The notes below the pieces were generated by a model that did not search any database, was not told the origin of the DNA, and saw only the letters and a program-made list of their open reading frames with translations. Below are positions 1 to 5,360 of a stretch of 7,037 nucleotides of DNA, piece after piece. The number at the start of each line of letters is the position of its first letter. Positions within the stretch are counted from its first letter, which is position 1. The translations under genes and the position numbers were made by a program. Origin of the DNA: DAOTTW01 sp034437615 (GTDB taxonomy: Bacteria; Chloroflexota; Anaerolineae; Aggregatilineales; Phototrophicaceae); NCBI GenBank assembly GCA_034437615.1, contig DAOTTW010000254.1, positions 1 through 7,037 on the forward strand. The letters run 5' to 3'.

Positions 1-2
1 AG

Positions 3-22
3 GGACGCCATTCTTGGCGTCC
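3..22. repeat. Hairpin with GGACGCC/GGCGTCC arms
   Basis: Positions 3-10 (GGACGCCA) pair perfectly with 15-22 (TGGCGTCC) around a TTCT loop, giving an 8-bp stem. The outer arms GGACGC/GCGTCC recur in the hairpin at 216-236 with a different centre. This suggests one repeat module whose inner stem varies while pairing is preserved. The 3' arm is the beginning of the dispersed repeat that recurs at 4690. Confidence 0.6.
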
Positions 23-76
23 GGGGCGGCGCAAGCCGCCATAAAATACGGTCAAACATCAAATACCTACCCCTGA
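16..76 (+). repeat. Dispersed intergenic repeat, copy 1
   Basis: These 61 bases align without gaps to 4690-4750, with 53 identities and 8 substitutions by hand count. The unit starts GGCGTCC and contains GGCGGC-GCAA-GCCGCC (25-40), a 6-bp stem capped by a GNRA-type tetraloop. It continues through CATAAAAT and ends at CCTACCCCTGA. Both copies sit in intergenic gaps and in the same orientation. No transposase or terminal inverted repeats of a full element are visible, so it is best described as a REP-like or miniature non-autonomous repeat. Its mobility and function are unknown. Confidence 0.75.
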
Positions 77-85
77 AAAGGGGGA
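61..85 (+). repeat. 25-nt direct repeat, copy 1, within a hairpin
   Basis: The sequence from AAATACC to GGGGGA is repeated exactly at 261-285. In this copy it folds further: TACCT (64-68) pairs with AGGTA (85-89), then a single A.G mismatch, then CCCCT (70-74) pairs with AGGGG (79-83) around a GAAA tetraloop. The GNRA-type loop suggests that RNA structure is maintained. The 3' half of the dispersed repeat at 16-76 overlaps this module. Confidence 0.7.
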
Positions 86-101
86 GGTACGGTGTTAAAA
101 G

Positions 102-139
102 CCCCTCTCCCAGTGCCAAAGGCACGTTCGGGAGAGGGG
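102..139. repeat. Long compound hairpin, CCCCTCTCCC/GGGAGAGGGG
   Basis: A perfect 10-bp stem joins 102-111 (CCCCTCTCCC) to 130-139 (GGGAGAGGGG). Inside it a second 5-bp stem joins GTGCC (113-117) to GGCAC (121-125) with an AAA loop. It is followed by TTTGGGGTGAGGGCC. Elements of the type CCCTCTCCC...GGGAGAGGG followed by GGGGTGAGGG are, as I recall, common between genes in many bacteria. The element could act as a bidirectional terminator or processing signal, but there is no T-run on either side. Confidence 0.65.
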
Positions 140-142
140 TTT

Positions 143-156
143 GGGGTGAGGGCCAA
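143..156 (+). repeat. 14-nt direct repeat GGGGTGAGGGCCAA, copy 1
   Basis: The 14-mer recurs exactly at 291-304. It closes the module that starts with the 25-nt repeat at 61-85, just as the second copy closes the module starting at 261. The two modules therefore share both ends and differ in the middle. Confidence 0.65.
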
Positions 157-176
157 GCAGTTACGGTCAGTGCCCT

Positions 177-219
177 GTCCCTACAGGGTCGCAATTATTC
201 ACAACAGGTCTGTAGGGAC
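177..219. repeat. 10-bp inverted repeat GTCCCTACAG/CTGTAGGGAC
   Basis: Positions 177-186 and 210-219 are perfect reverse complements separated by 23 bases. A competing local hairpin exists: CCCTGT (173-178) pairs with ACAGGG (183-188) around a CCCT loop. The right arm also overlaps the hairpin at 216-236, so the region could switch between folds if transcribed. It may equally be two inverted copies of a GTAGGGAC repeat end. Confidence 0.55.
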
Positions 220-236
220 GCGCCACTGGTGCGTCC
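216..236. repeat. Hairpin with GGACGC/GCGTCC arms, variable centre
   Basis: Positions 216-224 (GGACGCGCC) pair with 228-236 (GGTGCGTCC) over nine positions including one G.T wobble, with an ACT loop. The six outer base pairs are the same as in the hairpin at 3-22, while the centre differs but still pairs. Confidence 0.55.
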
Positions 237-260
237 GCCACACAGGAACAACGGAAAACT

Positions 261-304
261 AAATACCTACCCCTGAAAAGGGGGATTGAGGGGGTGAGGG
301 CCAA
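261..304 (+). repeat. Short form of the intergenic module
   Basis: This stretch consists of the exact 25-mer seen at 61-85, a TTGAG spacer, and the exact 14-mer GGGGTGAGGGCCAA seen at 143-156. Compared with the module at 61-156 it lacks the roughly 57-nt centre that carries the CCCCTCTCCC hairpin. Only the inner CCCCT/AGGGG stem with its GAAA loop remains foldable. Confidence 0.65.
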
Positions 305-347
305 TTCGCAGGAAAAACACGCCTGCCTGAGTAGCTACTTTGTGCCT

Positions 348-2150
348 CTACAACAGCGCTTCCAAACGATCCACCAACGACCCCAGCACGCCGAAGGTCT
401 TTTCGACGGCTTCCGGTGTGGACATATCGACCCCGGCAACGGCCAGCGCGTCAATCGGATACATCGAGCCGCCCGCCCGCAAGAACTTACGATAATTCTC
501 GGCGTCGTCCTCGGTGCCTGCCTGCACTTTTTCGGCCAGCGCGTGCGCGGCACTGATGCCCGTCGCATACTGGAAGGTGTAGAACGGCACGTAAAGGTGC
601 TGGAACTGCGCCCAGGTGATGCCCGTGCGCGTGCTGTCGTCGGCCAGCGTATCCCCATAACCCTCGGCGTACAGGTCCGCCATGATGCCATTCAGGATGC
701 TGGCGTTCAGCGGCTTGCCTTGCTCTGCGCGGCTGTGGACTTCCAGTTCAAAACGCGCCAACGTCGGCATGATGAAAAAATAGCGGTGGAAGTTGGTCAT
801 GGCCTCGTCAATCAGCGCCAACTGAAAATCGCGCTCAGGCTGCTTATCCAGCAGGTAGGCGCGGGTCATGGCCTGATTGAAATTGCTGGCGACCTCGGCG
901 GCGAACATGGAATAGCGTGCATAATATTCGGGCTGATGCTTGCGCGAGAGGTACGAATGCAGCGAGTGGCCCAGTTCATGCGCCAGCGTGCTCAGGTCGC
1001 CAATGCTGTTATCGTAGCTCATCATGATGAACGGGTAGGTATCATAGGCACCACCAGAGAAAGCGCCCTGACGCTTGCCTTCGTTGGGGTAGTAATCCAC
1101 CCAGCGCTCTTCCAGGCAGCCGCGCCGCAGCGCTTCGACGTAATCCGCGCCTAAGGGCTGCATCCCCTCGGCAATCCAATCGACGGACTGCTCAAAGGAA
1201 ACGGCTGGCGCGGCTGGCGTCAGCGGTGCCCAAATATCCCAGGGTTGCATCTTCTCAACGTCAATCGCACGCGCCTTAACCGCCCAGTAACGATGCCAGG
1301 TGGGTAGGTTGGCCTTGAAGGTGGCAATCAGGTTATCGAAGACCTCACGCGGGATGTTAAAGGGCGCAAGGCGCGATTGCAGCACGTTGTCATAGCCACG
1401 CACATTGGCCTGAAACACGTTTTGCTTGACGCTGCCGATGTAGGCGGCTGCCAGCGTGTTCTTCATGGATAGATAGCTGTCGGCGTAGTTTTCCCAGGCG
1501 CTGCGGCGCAGCGTGCGGTCATTGCTCTGGCGCAGGCTGTCGTTTGTGCTCTGCATCACGCGGTAATTGTCGCCGTTGCTGTCGGTTGCATCGGCAAATT
1601 TCAGGTCGGTGTTGGCCAGTTCACCCGCGACATCGCTCATCGCGCTGAAGGGGTCGCTGAGCATCCCTAGTATCTGCTCGATTTCCGGGCTGCGGGTGTG
1701 CGCCTGCTGGCGCAGCATATCCTCGATGGTGTGGCGATGCACGGCGAAATCCGCGCTCTGGTCCAGCCAGCCACGCAGCGTGTCCGCGCCCAGCGCCAGC
1801 AGTTCAGGGCGCACAAAGGCGTTTCTGGCCATCAGCTTGCCCATCGCGCCAGAGGCCTGCCCGCTCATAGCCTTTGCTTCTTCGTCGTTGGCGTCTACCG
1901 CGCCGGACATGCCCGCATAGAAGTACAGCTTGCTTATGCGCCGCCGAAATTGGCTGATGACTTCCATGCATTCAACGATGCGCTCCGGTGTCGTGAGCGT
2001 GCCGGGGTAGGCGTTTAGTTCGTTCAGGTCTGCCATGAATGCCTCCAGCGCGGCATACCAGGCATCACGGTCCGCAAAAATGCTCTCGTGGTTCCAGGTG
2101 GCCTGCTTGGGCACCTCATTACGTGTGATTACCTTCTGGGCAACAGCCAT
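348..2150 (-). CDS. pepF: Oligoendopeptidase F, M3B-family zinc metallopeptidase
   Basis: This 600-residue protein is a cytoplasmic zinc oligopeptidase expected to cut short peptides internally, a late step in using imported peptides. There is no signal peptide or membrane segment. The N-terminal half matches the helical oligoendopeptidase F region, and the catalytic Peptidase_M3 domain covers roughly residues 205-585. The zinc site is complete: HELGH at 391-395 (H391 and H395 as ligands, E392 as catalytic base) and E419 in AAEVASNF, 24 residues later. The C-terminal motif PFYTFQYATG, typical of the substrate pocket in this family, is also present. The length is normal for PepF. The ATG start at 2150 is supported by GAGGAG nine bases upstream on the minus strand. 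The gene diverges from the oppD-like gene, fitting a peptide uptake and degradation module. The family assignment is near certain; substrate preference cannot be read from sequence. Confidence 0.95.
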   Translation of the reverse strand: MAVAQKVITRNEVPKQATWNHESIFADRDAWYAALEAFMADLNELNAYPGTLTTPERIVECMEVISQFRRRISKLYFYAGMSGAVDANDEEAKAMSGQASGAMGKLMARNAFVRPELLALGADTLRGWLDQSADFAVHRHTIEDMLRQQAHTRSPEIEQILGMLSDPFSAMSDVAGELANTDLKFADATDSNGDNYRVMQSTNDSLRQSNDRTLRRSAWENYADSYLSMKNTLAAAYIGSVKQNVFQANVRGYDNVLQSRLAPFNIPREVFDNLIATFKANLPTWHRYWAVKARAIDVEKMQPWDIWAPLTPAAPAVSFEQSVDWIAEGMQPLGADYVEALRRGCLEERWVDYYPNEGKRQGAFSGGAYDTYPFIMMSYDNSIGDLSTLAHELGHSLHSYLSRKHQPEYYARYSMFAAEVASNFNQAMTRAYLLDKQPERDFQLALIDEAMTNFHRYFFIMPTLARFELEVHSRAEQGKPLNASILNGIMADLYAEGYGDTLADDSTRTGITWAQFQHLYVPFYTFQYATGISAAHALAEKVQAGTEDDAENYRKFLRAGGSMYPIDALAVAGVDMSTPEAVEKTFGVLGSLVDRLEALL

Positions 2151-2242
2151 ACGTTATTTCTCCTCATATTGGCATTGGCATTGCTATCTGCATCGCCGTA
2201 AAAAATCAAACGCTGTCGATTATGGGCCACAACAGCCTGATT

Positions 2243-2383
2243 TTAAAGGCATATCAGCCAATCACGCACCGCATCTTCATAGTTAGGCATGTCGTTCAAG
2301 CGCCCTTTGTCTAGGTTGCACACATCACACGGCGGTGAACCCTGTGTCTCTTGTTGCTTGACAACAAGCGCAAGACGCGGCAA
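2243..2383 (-). CDS. Possible small ORF with a CxxC motif (doubtful)
   Basis: A 46-residue reading frame runs from a TTG at 2383 to a TAA at 2243, codirectional with pepF and ending 92 bases upstream of its start codon. The product would carry CDVC near its centre and end in a plausible soluble stretch (NYEDAVRDWLICL). I do not recognise it. It lacks a good ribosome binding site, has only about 54 percent G/C at third positions, and overlaps the presumed oppD promoter. It may be a real small protein, the tail of a decayed gene, or chance. Confidence 0.2.
   Translation of the reverse strand: MPRLALVVKQQETQGSPPCDVCNLDKGRLNDMPNYEDAVRDWLICL
2350..2368. promoter_or_regulatory. Palindrome overlapping TTGACA, operator candidate
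   Basis: CTTGTTG (2350-2356) and CAACAAG (2362-2368) form a perfect 7-bp inverted repeat with the 5-base spacer CTTGA. The spacer and right arm contain TTGACA (2358-2363). A dyad across a -35 box is a typical place for a repressor to bind. It lies about 100 bases upstream of the oppD start. Its role is inferred from position and symmetry only. Confidence 0.35.
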
Positions 2384-2468
2384 ACTCTAAACTCAGATTA
2401 AAAAGGCGTAAAAATAACAGCCAGTTGTTGTGAAGTTTGCATAATTGGCATTATCAGGAGGCCAAGCC

Positions 2469-3524
2469 TTGAATAAAGTATTAATGGAAGTCGAAAATCT
2501 CGTCGTGAGGTTCTACACCCAGGAAGGCACGGTGTATGCTGTAAACGACATCTCCTACCAGCTCCGTGAGGGCGAGACGCTGGGTGTCGTCGGTGAAAGC
2601 GGCAGCGGCAAGAGTGTGCACGCCCTGTCTATCATGGGCCTGATTCCGACCCCACCCGGCAAGGTCGAAAGTGGCCAGGTGAATTTTGAAGGCCGCGATC
2701 TGCTGAAGCTCTCGAAGGAGCAGATGCGCCTGGTACGCGGCAAAGAAATCGCGATGATCTTTCAGGACCCCATGACCTCGCTCAACCCGGTGTTGACCAT
2801 CGGCACACAGATTACCGAGTCGCTAAAATTGCACCTGGGCATGACGAACGCGCAATCGCGCAAACGTGCCGCCGAATTGCTGGATCTGGTCGGCATCCCC
2901 GATGCTGGCAAACGCCTGGACGATTACCCGCATCAGTTTTCGGGTGGTATGCGTCAGCGCGTGATGATCGCAATGGGCCTATCCTGCAACCCGAAGCTGC
3001 TGATCGCAGATGAGCCGACGACCGCTTTAGATGTGACGATCCAGGCGCAAATCCTCGAACTCATCAAGCAGCTTAAGGACGAGTTCAACATGGCGATTGT
3101 CTGGATCACGCACGACCTCGGTGTGGTCGCTGGGTTAGCGGATAAAATACAGGTGATGTATGCTGGTCGTATTGTGGAGCGTGGCCCGACAAAAGAGGTC
3201 TTCCAGGACCCGCGCAACGCCTACACACTGGGGCTGTTGCGGTCGCTGCCGCGCCTGGACGGGTCGAACCGCAAGCTGGTTCAGATCGAAGGCTCACCGC
3301 CGGATATGCGCATCGAGCCGAAAGGCGACCCCTTCGCACCACGTAACCCCTACGCGACAGAGCGCGACTGGGACGAGACGCCGCCGCTAGAGCAGGTGCA
3401 TGATGGCCACCCAGAGCACTTCGTCGCGGCCTGGTATGACCTGCCCGCCGCACTAGAAAAAGAGCGCGAACAAGCCCTTGATACAGCCGATACCAGTACA
3501 CCTAACGAGGAGGCCAAATCGTAA
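2469..3524 (+). CDS. oppD: Oligo/dipeptide ABC transporter ATPase, OppD/DppD type, cysteine-less
   Basis: This cytoplasmic ATP-hydrolysing subunit would power peptide import together with the OppF-like partner encoded immediately downstream. All nucleotide-binding motifs are intact in the 351-residue product: Walker A GESGSGKS (42-49), Q-loop Q99 in FQDP, signature FSGGMRQR (157-164), Walker B LLIADEP (177-183), D-loop ALD and switch H215. The oligopeptide-type C-terminal extension follows (YTLGLLRSLP, then GSPPDM). The start is taken as TTG at 2469 because AGGAGG (2456-2461) lies seven bases upstream; the first ATG, at 2484, is too far away, and a TTG at 2445 precedes the site. The odd point is the extension: the usual GC-F-PRC...C...C pattern reads GDPFAPRN with D287, N293, D300 or W301, and A321, so every cysteine is gone. 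The acidic tail to residue 351 is unusual. Paralogues such as DppD cannot be excluded. Confidence 0.92.
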   Translation: MNKVLMEVENLVVRFYTQEGTVYAVNDISYQLREGETLGVVGESGSGKSVHALSIMGLIPTPPGKVESGQVNFEGRDLLKLSKEQMRLVRGKEIAMIFQDPMTSLNPVLTIGTQITESLKLHLGMTNAQSRKRAAELLDLVGIPDAGKRLDDYPHQFSGGMRQRVMIAMGLSCNPKLLIADEPTTALDVTIQAQILELIKQLKDEFNMAIVWITHDLGVVAGLADKIQVMYAGRIVERGPTKEVFQDPRNAYTLGLLRSLPRLDGSNRKLVQIEGSPPDMRIEPKGDPFAPRNPYATERDWDETPPLEQVHDGHPEHFVAAWYDLPAALEKEREQALDTADTSTPNEEAKS

Positions 3525-4549
3525 TGGAAGCCATTGCAGAACAGCCGAAAACCAAGAACAAGAATGACAACGACGTAATTCTCAGCGTGGATAACCTGAA
3601 GAAGCACTTCCCGATCAACTCTGGCTTCATCTTGCAGCGGCAGGTGGGCGCAGTGCGGGCGGTGGATGGCATCAGCTTTCAGGTCAAGCGCGGCGAGACG
3701 CTCGGCCTCGTCGGTGAATCCGGCTGTGGCAAAAGCACCACCGGACGCACGATCTTGCAGCTTTACAGGCCCACCGATGGCAGCGTGCAATTTGAAGGCC
3801 GCGAATTGACCGATATGCGTGCGCAGGACTTACGGCAAATCCGTAAGCGGATGCAGATTATCTTCCAGGACCCGTTTGCATCGCTCAACCCGCGTATGAC
3901 CGTCGGCGGCATCGTCAGCGAACCGCTGCAAATCCACAATGAATACCCCAACAAGCGCGAACGTCAGCAATTTGTAGAAGCGCTGCTGGAAAAGGTCGGC
4001 CTGAACCCCTATTTCATCAACCGCTACCCGCACGAATTCTCCGGCGGTCAGCGCCAGCGTATCGGTATCGCCCGTGCGCTGGCGCTAAACCCTAGCTTCA
4101 TCGTGGCCGACGAGCCGATCTCGGCGCTGGATGTGTCGATCCAGGCGCAGGTAGTGAACCTGATGGAAGCATTGCAGGAAGAACTCGGCCTGACCTACCT
4201 GTTCATCGCGCACGACCTGAGCATGGTGCGTCACATCTGTGACCGCGTAGCGGTGATGTACCTGGGTAAGATCGTGGAGATTGGGCCGACAGCCCAGGTC
4301 TACGACAATCCGCTGCACCCGTATACACAGGCGCTGCTCTCTGCGGTGCCAGAGCCAGACCCCGCGAAAGAGGCCAACCGCCAGCGCATCATCATTCGCG
4401 GCGACCTGCCAAGCCCGGCCAACCCACCGACAGGCTGCAACTTCAACACGCGCTGCCCGGTGGCCTTCGAGTTGTGCTATCAAGAGGTGGACCCGCCGCT
4501 GATCGAACACACGCCGGGTCACTGGGCAGCCTGCCACCGCGTCATCTAA
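3524..4549 (+). CDS. oppF: Oligo/dipeptide ABC transporter ATPase, OppF/DppF type
   Basis: This is the second ATPase subunit of a peptide importer, expected to pair with the OppD-like protein at the inner face of the membrane. Its 341 residues contain Walker A GESGCGKS (64-71), Q115 in FQDP, signature FSGGQRQR (172-179), Walker B FIVADEP (192-198) and switch H230. The C-terminal oligopeptide-transporter region contains HPYTQALL (265-272) and four conserved cysteines at 305, 311, 318 and 337 in the GC...RC...C...AC pattern. The ATG overlaps the last base of the oppD stop (TAATG), and AGGAGG at 3508-3513 lies ten bases upstream, so the two are translationally coupled. The N-terminus carries a short lysine/asparagine-rich stretch before the domain. 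No permease or substrate-binding gene follows, so substrate class (oligo- or dipeptide) is undetermined. Confidence 0.94.
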   Translation: MEAIAEQPKTKNKNDNDVILSVDNLKKHFPINSGFILQRQVGAVRAVDGISFQVKRGETLGLVGESGCGKSTTGRTILQLYRPTDGSVQFEGRELTDMRAQDLRQIRKRMQIIFQDPFASLNPRMTVGGIVSEPLQIHNEYPNKRERQQFVEALLEKVGLNPYFINRYPHEFSGGQRQRIGIARALALNPSFIVADEPISALDVSIQAQVVNLMEALQEELGLTYLFIAHDLSMVRHICDRVAVMYLGKIVEIGPTAQVYDNPLHPYTQALLSAVPEPDPAKEANRQRIIIRGDLPSPANPPTGCNFNTRCPVAFELCYQEVDPPLIEHTPGHWAACHRVI

Positions 4550-4658
4550 GCCAGGACAGCGCGTGATTACTTCGACAGCGTTACATTTCGGAAAATGCCG
4601 ATTTGTTACACGTCTTGCCGCACGTATTCAACATTAAAACGTAAATTATAGACAGTAA

Positions 4659-4678
4659 GGGCTTGATACATCAAGCCC
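4659..4678. repeat. Hairpin GGGCTTGA-TACA-TCAAGCCC
   Basis: A perfect 8-bp stem with a TACA loop lies 110 bases past the oppF stop. It is followed by CTACAGG rather than a T-run, so it is not a classical intrinsic terminator. It directly abuts the second dispersed repeat copy and may be another module of the same intergenic family, or may protect the oppDF mRNA 3' end. Confidence 0.55.
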
Positions 4679-4689
4679 CTACAGGATGG

Positions 4690-4750
4690 GGCGTCCGGGG
4701 CGTCGTCAGCCGCCATAAAATGCGGTTGACCATCAAAAACCTACCCCTGA
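4690..4750 (+). repeat. Dispersed intergenic repeat, copy 2
   Basis: These 61 bases match 16-76 at 53 positions without gaps. The central stem is weakened here: GGCGTC-GTCA-GCCGCC has one T.C mismatch and its loop is no longer of the GNRA type. After CCTACCCCTGA the copy skips the AAGGGGG arm and spacer found at 77-100 and resumes with GCCCCTCCCGGCCCCA (4757-4772), which resembles the GCCCCTCTCCC arm at 101-111. The order of modules is therefore the same as in the first copy, with an internal deletion. Confidence 0.72.
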
Positions 4751-4944
4751 GCACACGCCCCTCCCGGCCCCACCGTTGTACTGATTTACAAAAGCCCTGA
4801 AACTAATGTGGCTCAACTGGAAACTTTGCCCCGAAACCGATACACTTGCGATAAGCTAAATAGCATTGGTCTGGCGAACATGCTCACGTAATGCGTGCTG
4901 CCTTTTCGTATGATTGATGCGACATGTCAAAGGAGTGCGGCCCG

Positions 4945-5301
4945 GTGACACGTGTAATGATCGTGGACGACGACCGAACGACAGTCTCTTTATTACAGAC
5001 CTTGTTGGAAATTGACGGTTACGATGTACAAACCGTAACGCGAGGCAATGACGTTATCCCCACAGCAGAAGCAACCCCACCGGATATTATCTTAATGGAT
5101 TACAACCTGAACGATGTAGACGGTATCACAGTGCTGGGGCAGATACGCGCACACGCTGGCCTGAACCACTTGCCCGTTATCATCGCGTCGGGTATGAATG
5201 TAGAAGATGATGCCCTGGCTGCGGGTGCGACCAGTTTCCTCGGTAAGCCTTATGACCCGGAAGGCTTGCCCGGCCTCATCAATCGTTGGGCCGCAACCTG
5301 A
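4945..5301 (+). CDS. Single-domain response regulator (CheY-like receiver)
   Basis: The product is a stand-alone receiver domain of 118 residues that should accept a phosphoryl group from a histidine kinase and signal through protein contacts, since no output domain is attached. The acidic pocket D8-D9-D10, phospho-acceptor D52 (ILMDYNL), switch residue S82, aromatic switch position F98 and K101-P102 are all present, so it should be phosphorylatable. The start is taken as GTG at 4945 because AAGGAG (4930-4935) lies nine bases upstream and the receiver fold begins straight after it; an in-frame ATG at 4924 adds seven residues but overlaps no ribosome binding site of its own. No kinase gene is adjacent. 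The next gene begins 59 nt downstream on the same strand, so an operon is possible. Its partner and pathway are unknown. Confidence 0.93.
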   Translation: MTRVMIVDDDRTTVSLLQTLLEIDGYDVQTVTRGNDVIPTAEATPPDIILMDYNLNDVDGITVLGQIRAHAGLNHLPVIIASGMNVEDDALAAGATSFLGKPYDPEGLPGLINRWAAT

Positions 5302-5360
5302 CAGCACCCACAAGCACACAAGCAACGTAACAAACCAGAAACATCAAGCGAGAGCGTTCA

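Larger units (their letters stand above)
1..347. other. Non-coding, repeat-rich intergenic region
   Basis: No convincing gene is visible before the pepF stop codon. The stretch holds five small hairpins and several repeated modules, listed separately. One long plus-strand open frame begins at 294, but it runs antisense through pepF and resembles no family I recognise, so it is not called. The region lies downstream of pepF on the minus strand. I see no classical terminator (strong stem followed by a T-run) for pepF within 347-300; only a weak 5-bp GCAGG/CCTGC stem is present at about 308-326. One of the stronger hairpins further away may end transcription, but that is a guess. Confidence 0.75.
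2151..2468. promoter_or_regulatory. Divergent control region between pepF and oppD
   Basis: This 318-nt gap must carry the promoters for pepF (minus) and the oppD-oppF pair (plus). On the plus strand there is a perfect TTGACA hexamer at 2358-2363, but no good -10 box 16-18 bases downstream; the best A/T-rich hexamer, TCTAAA at 2386-2391, is 22 bases away. On the minus strand TAAAAT (2245-2240) is a plausible -10 box with no clear -35. The nonamer ATTGGCATT occurs at 2168-2176, 2174-2182 and 2444-2452, close to both ribosome binding sites. Shared control of the two units is likely from the geometry, but no regulator can be named. Confidence 0.5.
4550..4944. other. Intergenic gap with repeats before the receiver gene
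   Basis: The gap contains a hairpin at 4659-4678, the second copy of the dispersed repeat (4690-4750), and then about 170 bases without recognisable structure leading to the response-regulator gene. A weak sigma-70-like pair, TTGCCC (4826-4831) and GATAAG (4850-4855) with 18-bp spacing, could drive the downstream genes, but each box matches only four of six consensus bases. No RNA gene or convincing reading frame was found. No T-run terminator follows oppF. Confidence 0.6.

Noticed and set aside
16..76. Insertion sequence or intact MITE
   Set aside because: No terminal inverted repeats with target-site duplications and no transposase are visible; only a short dispersed repeat can be supported.
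1..304. CRISPR array
   Set aside because: Repeats are few, unequal in length, not regularly spaced, and no Cas gene is in the window.
294..1154. A 286-codon open frame on the plus strand at the 3' end of pepF
   Set aside because: It is antisense to a clearly identified PepF, matches no family I recognise, has no ribosome binding site, and is the kind of long shadow frame expected in GC-rich coding DNA.
3303..3440. Frameshift explaining the missing cysteines in OppD
   Set aside because: The reading frame stays aligned with the family pattern on both sides (GDPFAPRN, TPPL, GH), so the cysteines are substituted rather than shifted out of frame.
4085..4537. Minus-strand open frame of 150 codons within oppF
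   Set aside because: It is a shadow of the oppF Walker B and cysteine-motif region; the residues on the plus strand are conserved family motifs.
4659..4678. Intrinsic terminator for oppDF
   Set aside because: The 8-bp stem is good, but no T-run follows on either strand and it sits 110 bases past the stop codon, so it is listed only as a hairpin.
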